Source: Lunularia cruciata
Lineage: Eukaryota > Streptophyta > Marchantiopsida > Lunulariales > Lunulariaceae
Length of the DNA: 64,000 bases
Direction: 5' to 3'
Assembly: GCA_948567375.1 (NCBI GenBank)
Contig: OX419758.1
Location: forward strand, 7,259,001-7,323,000
Both the position numbers and the translations under genes were made by a program. The notes under the pieces were generated by a model, which did not search any database, had not been told where the DNA came from, and saw only the letters and a list, made by a program, of their open reading frames with translations. How positions within the stretch are numbered: position 1 is the first letter of the stretch; every line of letters starts with the position of its first letter. Positions 21,801 through 31,950 of the stretch are shown here, one piece after another.

Positions 21801-22242
21801 GGATCAAGTGTGGCTATCAACAACCAACCTCACATTAGTTCGATCTTGTAAGCTCAGACCTCGTTTTATTGGGCCTTTCTTGATTCTTCGTCGCATCGGC
21901 GCTGTGGCCTATCACCTTGAGCTACCACCACACATGAAGATCCATCCAGTGTTCCATGTCTCCCTATTACGCAGATACGCTCCCCAATCAGGCCAAGGTC
22001 CTTCCACACAAGACATTCGACCTTGTCCGACAGTCATTGATGGCACAGAGGAATATGAAGTGGAGCGGATTCTCCAAAAGCGCATGCGTGGTACTCGTCA
22101 TCCGCGGGTAGAATATCTAGTACAATGGAAAGGTTACCCCCTCTATGAAGCAACCTGGGAACCCGCTGCCAATTTGGCACATGCACCGGTGTTGGTGCAA
22201 GCATTTGAGCAACAATTGCACAACGAGGACGTTGCGTCTTAA
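18856..22242 (+). pseudogene. A1 pol: protease, RT, RNase H, integrase, chromodomain; five in-frame stops
   Basis: One uninterrupted reading register with nonsense codons at 19153 (TAA), 19471 (TGA), 20455 (TAG), 20509 (TAG) and 20533 (TGA). Protease: LIDLGAIKNFLS at 18958-18994, with Leu in the place of the catalytic Ser/Thr, then [33 protein letters not shown] near 19640-19700, [36 protein letters not shown] (intact FLDD, near 19965-19995). RNase [12 protein letters not shown] and the EELAIILATKHW region. Integrase, from 20542: zinc region with HDSAIAAHVG and CLLCQQ, and D-D-E core residues in SMDLVCELP, LITDRGTQFTS and YHPQTDGQTEWANRTI. A GPF-type LRPRFIGPFLI follows, then the chromodomain. 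Confidence 0.92.
20542..22242 (+). CDS. A1 integrase with C-terminal chromodomain (566-codon open part of pol)
   Basis: The longest intact frame in the window. It starts inside RNase H (LAIILATKHWKHYLGEKAFVVEIDHK). The integrase HHCC domain is at about residues 130-195 and the D-D-E core at about 210-370. The segment FIGPFLILRRIG is followed by LELPPHMKIHPVFHVSLL. The chromodomain (about residues 500-550) has EEYEVERILQ, YLVQWKGYPLYEATWEP. Chromodomains of this type steer integration to chromatin with methylated histone H3 in related elements. The ORF's first ATG is not a natural start; the protein would be made as part of Gag-Pol. Confidence 0.85.
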   Translation: MAIILATKHWKHYLGEKAFVVEIDHKPLVYLEMQKDLSCRQIWWAEWQQRFNMTITYVEGKKQLADAFTRMPMANNLVTEVKINPEFWQEILAATKTDLQIVEAQSSKGVTSTQGLTFQEGRLWIPNVPELRTTILAECHDSAIAAHVGVDKTLEAVKRHYYWPKMSNNVMDYVRSCLLCQQNKASNQACAGLLQALPTPTQRWEQVSMDLVCELPKTTSGFDSIVVFVDRLSKMIHVRPTTKEVTTPQLAQLYLDAVFAHHGLSRVLITDRGTQFTSLFWQTLFDFFKTKLAMSTAYHPQTDGQTEWANRTIKDMLHGFILEEQERWDTLLPLVEFAYNNSVNASTQVAPFFLLYGEHPFTPSSLMKIRPLTTKVDAVNTFVSRIQQGVESAKHRLQIAQNQQKQYADAHHRHMEFNVGDQVWLSTTNLTLVRSCKLRPRFIGPFLILRRIGAVAYHLELPPHMKIHPVFHVSLLRRYAPQSGQGPSTQDIRPCPTVIDGTEEYEVERILQKRMRGTRHPRVEYLVQWKGYPLYEATWEPAANLAHAPVLVQAFEQQLHNEDVAS

Positions 22243-22253
22243 AAGGAGGGAGG
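22241..22253 (+). other. Polypurine tract of A1
   Basis: AAAAGGAGGGAGG, two bases before the 3' LTR; the plus-strand primer for reverse transcription. The pol stop is just upstream. Confidence 0.8.
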
Positions 22254-22255
22254 TC

Positions 22256-22842
22256 TATAATACCAAGGGTTAGCCATATGATCTAGATGTGAAATTCGGT
22301 TTGGTAACATCTAGAATGATGTTATACATGATGGTCAAAATAGATCAGATAGAAGTATCACCAAAAGGGGACTTCTACTAATAGAGTAGGAACCAAAATA
22401 TGCCTGAAATCTTTGAAGGCAATTTCGAAAGCCTAAACGGATGAATTAGGCCTCAAAAATGTGCAGATCCCCCCCCCTTCCAATGGATGTACGGCTGGCC
22501 TTCCCTCCTCCCAGCTTTGTCTCATCGAGAGCTTTCCAACGGTACCTTACTCATGTGATTTTGAGATTCCTATAGGAAGATTCCCTAAAAGATTCCCTTC
22601 GGTCAAAGCTTGTTTGACCAACCAAATAGGACCTAGACCAGACAGGTCACCCATCCAAGTAAGTAATCCAAGGGTGGAGCTTGCTGACATGTCACCTATC
22701 TGTGTCCCTAATCCTATGGTGGAGCTTCCTTGGAGGAGATCCTCTTTGTCTATATAATAAAGAGAAGGTGCTCCCTTGGGGCATCGAATGTTTGAGTGTG
22801 CAATCTGTGTCTTCTCTCTTCTCTTGTCCTTGGAGTATTACA
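22256..22842 (+). repeat. 3' LTR of A1
   Basis: 587 bp, ends TATTACA then target duplication GGATG (22843-22847). Its first two bases are TA rather than TG. It differs from the 5' copy at scattered single bases and near the C-run at 22468. Confidence 0.92.
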
Positions 22843-22847
22843 GGATG

Positions 22848-23750
22848 CCACATGTACTCATCTGCAACCGTGATCCTTGCTTCACTAGAATTTTTTTGCA
22901 AGCCCTCTTCCAGATATTTTGGCACTAAGCTTACTTTGTCCATAGCCTATCATCCTCAAACTGATGGACAAACTGAATGTGCAAATTGCACCTTGGAAAA
23001 TATGCTTTGTGCCTTCGTCAACATTCACCATACCAATTGGGATGAATGTCTTGCAGCTTTGGAGTTTGCATACAATAATTCTAAATAGGCAAGCACCTGA
23101 TTCTCTCCTTTCTTTCTCAATTTTGGCCAAGATCCGCTTGTCCTAGATTCTTTTCTTGCTCCTCCTATGTCTCAAGTTCCTCATACTTTAACCTTCTTGA
23201 CTACCATATCCAAATCTCTCCAACAAGCCAAATCTCACCTCCCTATTGCTCAGAATTGTCAAAAACAATACGTGGACCACCATCGTCGTGATCTCACCTT
23301 TGAAGTTGATGATAAAGGTATGCTATCCTCTAGTAATCTACCCCTCCTATTTGATACCCAAGTTTATAAACTTGCACCTAATTTGATAGGACCCATATTG
23401 TCACTCAAATTGTCTCTCATGTTGCTTATCGACTTGCCTTGCCTTGCCTTGTAATATGCAAATCCATCTTATCTTTCATGTTTCCAAGCTGAAGCCCTTT
23501 GTTCCTCACCCCTCTTCTTTCTCCTCTTGAGTCCAACCTCCTCCTCTCCCTATCCCTATCAATGATCATGAGGAGTAAAAAATTGATTGTATCCTTGCAT
23601 GTCACCACATCCAACAAGGACGCCACCAACATACGGAGTACAAGGTCCTTTGGAAAGGGTATTCTCTTCATGATGCCACATGCAAACCTCTTTTTCACCT
23701 CCAAAATGCACAGACGGCTATCCACAAGTTTGAAGCTTCAATGGTGATGA
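22848..23750 (+). pseudogene. B1 integrase, C-terminal half, and chromodomain
   Basis: It continues the core cut at 16540: HVLICNRDPCFT (second catalytic Asp), then LSIAYHPQTDGQTECANCTLENML with the catalytic Glu in the QTE triplet, and LAALEFAYNNS up to a stop near 23088. The C-terminal domain (23160-23450) has LQQAKSHLPIAQNCQKQYVD. A decayed chromodomain lies near 23570-23740 with EYKVLWKGYSLHDATCKP, where the conserved Trp of the 'TWEP' motif is Cys. A purine tract GGTGAGGGAATA precedes the LTR. Confidence 0.8.
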
Positions 23751-23779
23751 GGACGTCACCAACTAGCGGTGAGGGAATA

Positions 23780-24192
23780 TGTAACAGTATGGAGTTTAGT
23801 CATAGTTAGTAAGGCTAACAAAGTAGAGAATAAGCCAAATTAACCTAGAATATTCCAAAAGCATCCAGGAAGCTTCTTGGGAAGCTTCCTGACTAGTTAA
23901 CTTGTGCTCCAAGCAGGTAGCTTCTAGAAGGAAGCTTCTAACTAATTTAACTTGCATGCCAAGTAGGCAACTTCTAAAAGGAAGCTTCTTGAGAAGCTTC
24001 CTTGTTAACTTGGCTTGCACTCTAAGAAAGCGGCTCAAGGAAGCTTCTTAAGAAGCTTCTCAAGTGCATTGTATGCTACCTATAAATACCAAACCCAAAG
24101 CTCATGCTAGGCATTCAGAGTTTTCCCTCATTCAAGTGTCCCAATGTGAGTTTCCATTCTCCTATTTCTCTCCTCGGTCTTGGTCTTCTACA
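23780..24192 (+). repeat. 3' LTR of B1
   Basis: 413 bp, TGTAACAGTATGG to TTCTACA, then ACGCT (24193-24197). It keeps TTCTAGAA (near 23932) and the AAGCTTCTTGAGAAGCTTC palindrome, with TATAAATA at 24081-24088. Confidence 0.88.
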
Positions 24193-24197
24193 ACGCT

Positions 24198-24325
24198 CCT
24201 CAAGGAAAATTTCCTAAACCTTACTTTCTATTCTTGAATTTATTCCACATCAAGATTTTGTACATCCAATGTGAGCAAGTGAAAGTATATCTTGTTAATC
24301 ATTTTTGAGTAGAGCTCATGGACGT
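24198..24325 (+). mobile_element. A0 leader, second piece (between B1 and C1)
   Basis: It aligns with A1 17275-17402, the middle of the first leader ORF (TTTATTCCACATCAAGATTTTG matches the A1 phrase TTCCACATCAAGGTTATG). It ends at GACGT (24321-24325), the left target duplication of C1. The sequence continues at 31951. Confidence 0.7.
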
Positions 24326-25063
24326 TGTAGTGCACATATTTTTTTTGATTTTGATAAGTTTTAAAGAAGAAGTGTATTCTTAAAGCCAAAGTGAGGCTAA
24401 ATGAGAAAGAAAAAAGAAAAATTGTGTGTTCAAGTTAGACCCAAAGAAGTTGAATTTCTGTCAAAAGAAGGAGGACTCCGGTCAGACTAATAGGGTGGTA
24501 GACCTAAGGTAAGATCACCTTGCATTGGGATAATCAACTTGACCCAAAGAAATTGTAACAACTTTTCTTTGGGCCAACCAGTCAAGAAGGTACAATCAAG
24601 AAAACAGCTGAGTCGTGAGAAGGATAAAATTGAGAGTGACAAGAGTAAATAAAGCATACCAAAGGTGTTAGTATCAAGTGAAAATTGATTGAAGAATGAC
24701 TGTACATCTTAACTCTATAAGGTTAAGACTTCGTCAAGGAAGTTCCAAAATGTCAAGAATATATCTAGTTCCTTTCAATAGTTGTTGCAAAGGAATGTGA
24801 ATCACAAGGCTAAATGAGAGTTTCATTTTCTAAAGACTTGAGGGAGTTAGAATCATGCATCCAAGAGAGAGGATAATGTTCCAACAACCTAGAATTCATG
24901 AGCGCATGATGCCAAGAAAGGGTGGTTGGTAGAAAGAGTTCCTCACTCATGGTGAGGAATCCTATGATTTGGATGTTAGATGTTGTGGTAAGGATTAGAG
25001 TCTTGAGAAGATTTTGGATCACATTTTTGGCTTGGAACTAGAACTTGAGTTTTCTTCGGGTTC

Positions 25064-27245
25064 ATGGTAGAGATAACTACTAGTAATTGTGAGGATCGTC
25101 TCAAAGTGGAGGGAAAGAGAGGCAATCTGGCTTGATGGACAGAGTTGAATTGGTGATTAGTCTTGGGGAAGGAAGTTGGAGATGTAGCCAGAGTCACCTT
25201 CTATTGGAAGAGTAAGCCTTTGGAAGAACCATAAACGTGAGAAATTCCTTCAATGCTCCTCACACCAACAATGGATATAAGGTGGATACATATCATGACC
25301 TGATGAAGCAAGGTATTTTCCAGGCCTTGATGGTGATGTTCAAACTCAAGAAAACCACATATGTGACAAAGAACCAGGAAATATTCTTCCATCAGATGTT
25401 AGCAAGTGAAAAGGTGAATTGAGTAAAGTGCTTTCACCAATGGACAAGATAGATGATTATAAACTGGAGGATAGATATGCCTGCCCATTACTTTGTACCA
25501 TTTGCAACACAATTTTATCTAGGTTTAAACTTGCTGACTTTGGAGGAGAAACAAAGAATGGTTTCTCATTTCCACCCATATCTATGTGAAGAGGTGGATC
25601 TAGATGAGCAACATTATATTGTGCAAATCCGGTAGAGTGGTGAACACTTTGCTAGGATTGGATAGTAAAAGATAGTGGCAATGCTTATTCCAAAGACAAA
25701 GAATGGAATAGACCCAAAGAAGTGGTGTCACCCATTCAGCCACAAAGACAAGAAGATTGAACCTAAAGTGATGGATCTATCTGGAAGATTGAACCTAAAA
25801 TGATGGAAGATTGAACCTAAAGTGATGGAAGATTGAACCAACAGTGATGGATCTATCTTTGGGGGCAAAATCTGAAGGCAAGGTTGAATCCAAGGGAGAA
25901 GACTCAGAAGAGGAAGAAGATGAACTCACTCTATAGAGTAGGGAGTCAATTCAAAGTGATGGAGAGCCTAATATCTGGTAGTTGGTGGACAACATGGCTG
26001 AAAAGAGGATGAGGAGTTTCATGCATAAATTACACACATGGAAAGCAGAGATAGTCAATACTTGGAGTGGGCCAAGTAGATATTAAGAGAAAAGGGAAGA
26101 AGAGCCAGCCCTAGTGTTTATGAGAGGAATGAGGTCAAAGAGAGGACTATAGTATGCAATTGTAAGACCAAGCCAAGTGAGCAAAAATGACAACTTAGAC
26201 AAATGTAGTTTGAAAGCGAGGCAATCAATACTTTGGGGTAGGGCACAAGTAAAAGAATCACCGTTCTGGAGCCAAAGAAGGAGAATTGGATGATGATTTC
26301 CAAGGAGTGAGTTATCTATCAAAAGTTGTGTCTCTATTGCTTGTAGAATTATAGAAGAAGAAGAAGAAGAAGAAGAAGAAGATACAACATGATCATCCCC
26401 AAGTAAAGGATGAGCTAAGTAGTGAAGTACTTGAGTAAAGAAGTTAAGGAGTTGAAGAATTTAACCCAACAAAAAAAGGAAGCTAAAGAAATTAAGGTGG
26501 ATGTGGTACTTTAGAAGAAGAGCTTAGATAACTTGCATGAGAATTTTGAAAAGTGTAAGGGATATCTTGGATGTCAAGCCAAAGAAGTAAGGAATCAGAG
26601 GGCAATGTTTTAGAAGTTGAAGAGCAAATTTGATGAAGTGTGACTTGAAGCAAAACATTTAAAGGCCATTTTAGTTGTAATGGAGCAAGAGTTGGAGAGC
26701 TTAAGATTAATCGCAGCAAAGAAAGATCAAGCATGGGAAAGGGAGTTGAAGAGCAGAAATTGAGAAGAAGAGAGGTTGTAAGATTTGGTAAGTTGTGCAA
26801 AAGCCCAGATTGCTTAATATGTAGAGGAGAAGAAGATGTTAAAGGTAGATTACAAAAAAGAATTGCAAATGTATCATGACAAGTTGAAGGTGGAGAGAAC
26901 TTGTAGGTATACATCAGAATCAATAGGAGAGATTGTTGGGAGAATGAAGGTGATGTTGATACTGAAGTTGAGGTAAAGTTGGAGGAAGTGAGATTGCAAG
27001 AGTTGAAGTTGTTAGTGCAAGAGATAAGGAAGAGAAGAGAAAAGGATGTGGATATGAATAATTTGTTAATTTCTCTTAGAGATCAAGTAGATTAGAAGAT
27101 CATTGAAGTATGAGACAATGTTTATCTTAGATTAGATCTTGTTAGATCAAAATTGGGTGAAATTGGTAGTGATTTGAAGTTAAGAACTAAATGAAAAGTA
27201 ACTAAGGTAGGAGTGCGGGTGTCTTTGGGTGAGTAATTTGAGGTG
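25064..27245 (+). pseudogene. Family C HFYL/coiled-coil protein in C1, many stops
   Basis: The start MVEITTSNC matches C4 and C2. The HFYL domain lies at 25375-25635: EIFFHQMLASEKVN, then YFVPFATQFYLGLNLLTLEEKQRMVSHF, closely matching C2. An acidic and Lys/Glu-rich stretch follows (25850-26450, with an AAG microsatellite at 26353-26381). Then come coiled-coil remnants to about 27245, including the QELKLLVQEIRKRREKDVDMNNLLISLRDQV-type segment near 27000-27090. Stops are frequent. Function is unknown. Confidence 0.6.
26353..26381 (+). repeat. AAG trinucleotide microsatellite
   Basis: About ten GAA/AAG repeats inside the acidic, coiled-coil coding part of C1, coding Glu or Lys runs depending on frame. 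Confidence 0.85.
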
Positions 27246-28844
27246 TCTAAAGAAGTTTGAGTAGAGGAAGAGAATTTAATTAGTAGATTGATGACTTCAG
27301 TTGCAATTTAGTCTAAAGATTTGATAGTAGAAGAAGTAGTAGATGAACCCAAAAGTGCAAGAGAAGATTATAGTTACATCAAGTATAAAAGCCAAAGTAA
27401 AACTAGACATCTAATTGGATTAGTAATAGTTTTGAGATTTGACAAGGCAGATATGAAGAAGTGGAATGCCATTTTGGATTGTAGGTTGGTAACATAGCAG
27501 TTGAAGCAATTTAGGTAGGTTAGATAAATATCAGTGCTCTGCTTATTTAATAGAGGCATTCAAAGTGAGGATTTTTGTTCAATAGTTATTTTTGAACTTG
27601 AGTAAAGCAAAGTGCTGTCATCAATGCTCATCATTTTAGTTCAATTCCAAATATCAATTTTGTGAGTGTTTAGAGAAGTTTAAATTGCACTCAATGAGTG
27701 TTTGATGTTGGATTTTGCAGCATTGATGTTCATTCTGTGTGTTTGATCTTGAGTGAATAGCAATTGAGGCAATGCCTTGATGAATCTATGAGGAATTTTA
27801 GTGTTTGTAGTATTCTACATTTGTGATCACAATGTTGGATTCATGCAAAGCAGCTTTGATTTAGGAAGTTGTGGCTTCAATGGAGAGATGGAATACAATT
27901 CCAAGGTGAAGTCATTTTGTCATGAAGTAGCCTCCTTTTAGAAAATTGAATCATCACAATAGAGATTGGTTTGGAAAAAAATTGATGAATTGTGATTATG
28001 GAAGTGGATGATTTGTGACAAGATTGCAATCAAGCACTCTTTACTCTTGTGACAACCCGGCAAATATCACTTTTGCGGTAATCGGGTAAGTTAAGTTCGT
28101 TCCCATAGAGATATGAGTCAGAATTGGTCAAATACAAAGTCAAACAGTAACAATGTAGTTCTTCTTGAGTTCTTCTTTAATCTCTCAAGTAGAAACCACA
28201 CTCAAAAGAGAGTAACAAGCATTGATTTGCAGTCTTGTCACAAATTCACACTCCATAATCACAACTCCATCAAATCTTTCCAAACAATCTTGATTGTGAT
28301 GATTCAAGCTCTCCCAAAAATGGCACTTCATTCCAAAATGACTTTGCCTCAGAATTGTGTTCCACCCCTCCACAGAAGGCACAACTTCCTCGATCAAAAT
28401 TGCTTCACATCAACTTTGCACTACACTCACAAATGCAGAATACTACCAACACTACAATTCCTCTCAGATCTGTCAAGGCATTGCTTCAATTGCACTTCAC
28501 TCAAGATCAAACACACAGAATGAAGATCAAGGTTGCGACATCCAACATCCAACAAGCACACTAACTTGCACTTCAAAATTTTCCACACACTCACAAACGC
28601 AAACATAAAGTCGATACTCAGAATCAAGCTCAAGCGACGAGCATTGCTTCACAACACTTTGCTTTATCTATTCTCAAAAATAATGAGCACTGAACAACAT
28701 AAGACTATGAATGCCACTCTTAAATAGTGAAGCAATCGACAATTATCTTCCTAATGCACCTCTTCTTAATGCCTCTACAAACCTACAGATCCAAAATGAC
28801 AATGCACCTCTTCATATCTGCCTATTCAAATCTCAAATTGGTTA

Positions 28845-31085
28845 TTAATCCGAACCGATGTCTACTTCTTTCTTGGCTTTCAAACCCAAACCCAAAGTAA
28901 CTCTACTTCCTACTACTCTGTCCTTGGGTTTCATAACTCCTACATCTTCTACCAAATCTAATAGTTCTTTTTCCTGATCTGAAATTTCACTAGTGAGTAA
29001 TCTATCTAACTCTTTATCTGCTGATCCACTCTTCTCTAATGTCTCTAATGGTAACTCCGAAGACATCTGCACTCCTACCTTGTCTACTTCAGGTTTGACT
29101 CTAAAGTCTTTCCGAAGTTTATCTATCTCTAATTTCACTAGATCTTCCTATATTGTCTTCGACTTCCAATATCTTCCTATCTACACGAGTTCTAAGACTA
29201 ATCAACAGTGCGTTCAAATTGGTATCCTTCGCATGTCTCCTCGTCGTCTCCTGCACCAACTTCAACTTGTGCAGCGTCGTCTCTTCAATACAAATATTGG
29301 CCTTTGTACTCAACATTGCATTCATCTTGATTACGATCTCCTTCAATGGCTCCAATCTCATCTTCCTTTCATGCTCTCGATTGGCTTGCAGATTGTACAT
29401 TGCCAACTCTGCCTTGAACTCGACTTTCACAGTTTCCTTCTCCTTCTCCTTCTCCTTCTGCACAATCTTCTCCTCCTGATTACGAAGTAACTCTCGTAAT
29501 CTCTCTTCTTCCCTATATCTCACTGTCAACTCCCGTTGCCATAGTTGCTTCTTCTCTTCTACCCTCGCCATAGCATGGATAATTTCTAGTCAAGAATCAG
29601 CAAACTGCTACTTCAAGATTTTGTACTTTGCTACTTGTCTCTCCCTTGCTATGTCACTCTTCTTCACAAGTTCTTCCCGATACCTCACTTCTCTCTTCAA
29701 GTCCTCAATAACTTGATTCTGTACTACTGCCTCCCCTCGCAGTACTTCCCTTTCCTCCTCACCTCGGGTTATACTCTTCTTCAACTCTGAGTTCTCTTCT
29801 TCCAACCTTGCCAAAACCTACAACACAGTCTTCACCTCCAGACATGTTGACTGCATCTCCTTCTTCCTGTGCTCAAACTTCACCAACAATGGGCACACAA
29901 TTTCTTGCAGGTACTCCACTCCATCACTTGCACCTACTTCCTTCTACGTAGAAATCTCCTCTCTTACCTCTTCTTCTCCCGATACTTGCCTTCTTCTCTG
30001 CAGTCGTTGTATCAAAATAGATGCTTCACTCCCCGAGCTAGCATTTGCTTCTTCCTTTGCCTTACTTGGACCTGCTTCACACTTTGCATTGCGTCTCAAC
30101 TGAACTCCTCTCTAAATCGTGAACTTCTCCATCTCTAGCTCGGGTATCTCGTCCTCCAACTTTGCATTATGTTCTTGCTCAAGCTCCACCCAAACTTCTT
30201 CTTATTCTTCTTCTGCAACAAGCACCGATGTCATCTCTCCACCTTCATCATTATCGCTACTCGTATCTCCACTTTGCAGCGTGAGCTTCGGTTCCTCCTC
30301 GTGTTCCGAGTCTTTGGACTTGCACTCGGCTTTGCCTTCCGAGTCTTCTTCTGATGACACGATCACCACTATGCCTTTCCTCGGGTTTCCTCTCCTGGTC
30401 TTTGGAGGTCTTGTCTTATCTTCAGCTTCTCCTTGTTGACTTTGCTTCTTCAACTTTGGAGTACTTACCTCTTCCTCTATGTTCTTGCCCATCTTTGCAT
30501 AGTACTCATCCGTGCTTTGGATTTGAAGAATGTATTGCTACTCTTCCGCGTTGACTTCTCTTCTCAAGTCGGGAAGGAAGTGCGACACCATTCTACTACG
30601 CTCCGCCGAATTGAGCAAATTCAACCTGAGGTAGAAATGCGCTGCAAACGGCACGATGTAGTGTGGAGGCAACTTATCCCACAAATTCCACACCATCTGT
30701 CTCGTCCTCCCATGGAAGCACCTCACCCAATTGATTGGTTCTCCTGCATACATCTTATGGAAGAATACTGCTTGGTGTTTCATCACATAAGTTGTCTCTC
30801 CGGCTTCAGGATTGCCATGAGAGCACTCACGATCCCTCTCTTCACTAGATCTTTGTAACTCTCAACCTTACACCCATTCTTTGTTCTCTTTGAAGAGAAA
30901 GCCTCCCTCGCTTCTTGGGTTTCTTTTGCTACTTCTCCCTTCTCCAAGAATGTGGCACCCTACTCCGTGTCTGCCTCTCTTCCTAGCACTAATCTCCAAT
31001 CCGACTCTATCTAGCAAGCCGGATTTCCTCTCTTCTCCACTTCCTCGGGGCCATCGAGACACTTACTCTTGATTATCTTGGTCAT
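28845..31085 (-). pseudogene. Family C protein: HFYL domain plus two coiled coils, nearly intact in C2
   Basis: About 740 codons with few stops and one or two frameshifts. Order: N-terminus (SKCLDGP), EVAKETQEAREAFSSK, DLVKRGIVSALM. Next is the HFYL core (30538-30786: AVFFHKMYAGEPINWVRCF, YIVPFAAHFYLRLNLL, RMVSHFLPDLRREV). Then an acidic, Ser-rich linker with GIVVIVSSEEDSEGK (30202-30492), a coiled coil with LEEENSELKKSI (29608-29814), and a second one (29119-29571) with KEKEKEKETVKVEFK and TRRHAKDTNLNALLISLRTRV. The tail ends LGLGLKAKKEVDIGSD before the stop at 28845. No enzyme motif, zinc knuckle or membrane segment is visible. It may be a structural or nucleic-acid-binding protein; function is unknown. 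Confidence 0.6.
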
Positions 31086-31387
31086 GAAACCTAGAAAACT
31101 CACATTCTAGTTCCACGCCAAGAATGTGATCCAAAGTCGGCTCAAGACTTTGATTCTTGCGATCACATCTAACCTCCAAATTGCATGATTTCTCACTGCA
31201 AATTTGGAGTTCTTCTTTCCTCCTCCCATCTTTCATGCTTCATCATTGTCTCTTGATTTCACTCTCTTGAATTCTCCTCTACACACTAGCGCGTCTTCAA
31301 CTCTACTTCCCTTCCCACGATCACCTACAGGATGACTCCTCAACGGCAAAGGAAAATTGCTCAACATTGCTTTGTTGTTAGCCCGAT

Positions 31388-31400
31388 TTTTATAGAGTCG
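31388..31400 (-). promoter_or_regulatory. TATA box of unit C2
   Basis: CTATAAAAATCGG on the minus strand, about 390 bases from the unit's 5' end and about 300 upstream of the gene start. A TATA-like box sits at a similar distance in C1 (CTCTATAAGG near 24712) and C4 (near 805). Confidence 0.45.
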
Positions 31401-31950
31401 CACCTTCTTTGTCTCTCTTCAATTTGAGTTTCTACCAAGAAATCACACCTCTTCCATGCGCCTGTCACTATCAATTGTACTTCACGCATATGGGCTGCCG
31501 GTTTTGAACGGTCCCTTCTTGAATTTCTTGCTTGGAAGAAAGGTTGTTACAGTGTCTTTGCCTCGGGTTGAGCTCCCCCCGATACAAAGACTCCTTACTT
31601 CGGGTTGTATGCTGACAGGACAAATCTGAGTACTTCACCTTATGACCCAAAGCCACTTTACCTTGGGTTTCATCCCAAAGACTCTTTTCTTTGCCTTCTT
31701 TAGCCATACAGGCGCAATCCGACTTCTCTTTACACTTCTTCTTCTCCATTTTGAAAAAATAAAATAAATGTAGGTACCACAACTCTCTTAGAGGTGTGGT
31801 TTAAACCCAAGAGGCTAAAGAAGCAACCAAGAAGCATTGCTTGATGACTTTTCCCTTGTATTTGACCACTTTTTACCAGTATCTCTATGGGAACAAAAAA
31901 TTACTTAATAATTACCTCAAAGGTGATACTTGTTGGGTTGTCATAGACAT

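Larger units (their letters stand above)
16541..22842 (+). mobile_element. A1: full-length chromovirus Gypsy element nested in B1
   Basis: 6302 bp. LTRs at 16541-17124 and 22256-22842, primer site 17126-17137, two leader ORFs, gag, one long pol frame with five stops, chromodomain, and a polypurine tract directly before the 3' LTR. The 5-bp target duplication GGATG is exact on both sides. The LTRs look more than 95% identical by eye, so this is one of the younger insertions. All domains are present, but nonsense codons and a changed protease triad make it non-autonomous. Confidence 0.95.
12257..24192 (+). mobile_element. B1: chromovirus Gypsy element, split by A1
   Basis: LTRs at 12257-12665 and 23780-24192 (TGTAAGAGTATGG/TGTAACAGTATGG to TTTTACA/TTCTACA) flank a primer site, leader ORF, gag, protease, RT, RNase H, integrase and chromodomain. 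A 6.3-kb A1 copy sits in the integrase gene (16541-22842) with target duplication GGATG. Excluding A1, B1 is about 5.6 kb. Its own target duplication is ATGCT/ACGCT inside A0. Stops occur throughout, so it is non-functional. Confidence 0.88.
28048..31781 (-). mobile_element. Family C unit C2, complete, nested in C1
   Basis: Exact target duplication ACTCT at 28043-28047 and 31782-31786. Read on the minus strand, the 3734-bp unit starts TGTGGTACCTAC (31781) and ends GGGTTGTCACA (28048). A TATA box CTATAAAAAT lies about 390 bases in (top 31388-31400). One gene runs from 31085 to 28845, and about 800 bases of 3' sequence follow. I see no direct repeat of one end at the other (no LTR) and only TGTG as an inverted repeat. 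TG...CA ends with 5-bp duplications point to an LTR-type integrase. It is either a giant solo LTR or an LTR-less, non-autonomous unit. Confidence 0.85.
24326..31945 (+). mobile_element. Family C unit C1, interrupted by C2
   Basis: It starts TGTAGTGCACAT (24326) and ends GGGTTGTCATA (31945), diverged from TGTGGTACCTACAT and GGGTTGTCACA of C2. The flanks are GACGT (24321-24325) and GACAT (31946-31950), a 5-bp duplication with one G/A difference. C2 splits it at 28047. Without C2 it is about 3.9 kb. The two halves fit together: bases 31787-31945 reproduce the C2 3' end in reverse. It is older than C2 and its gene is badly broken. Confidence 0.8.

Noticed and set aside
28993..30858. Several plus-strand open frames of 100-165 codons
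   Set aside because: They are antisense to the coiled-coil gene of C2; Leu/Ser/Phe/Cys-rich composition is typical of the reverse of Glu/Lys-rich codons.
28048..31781. Family C as a TIR DNA transposon
   Set aside because: Inverted ends match only over TGTG, no transposase motif is visible, and TG...CA ends with 5-bp duplications fit an LTR-type integrase better.
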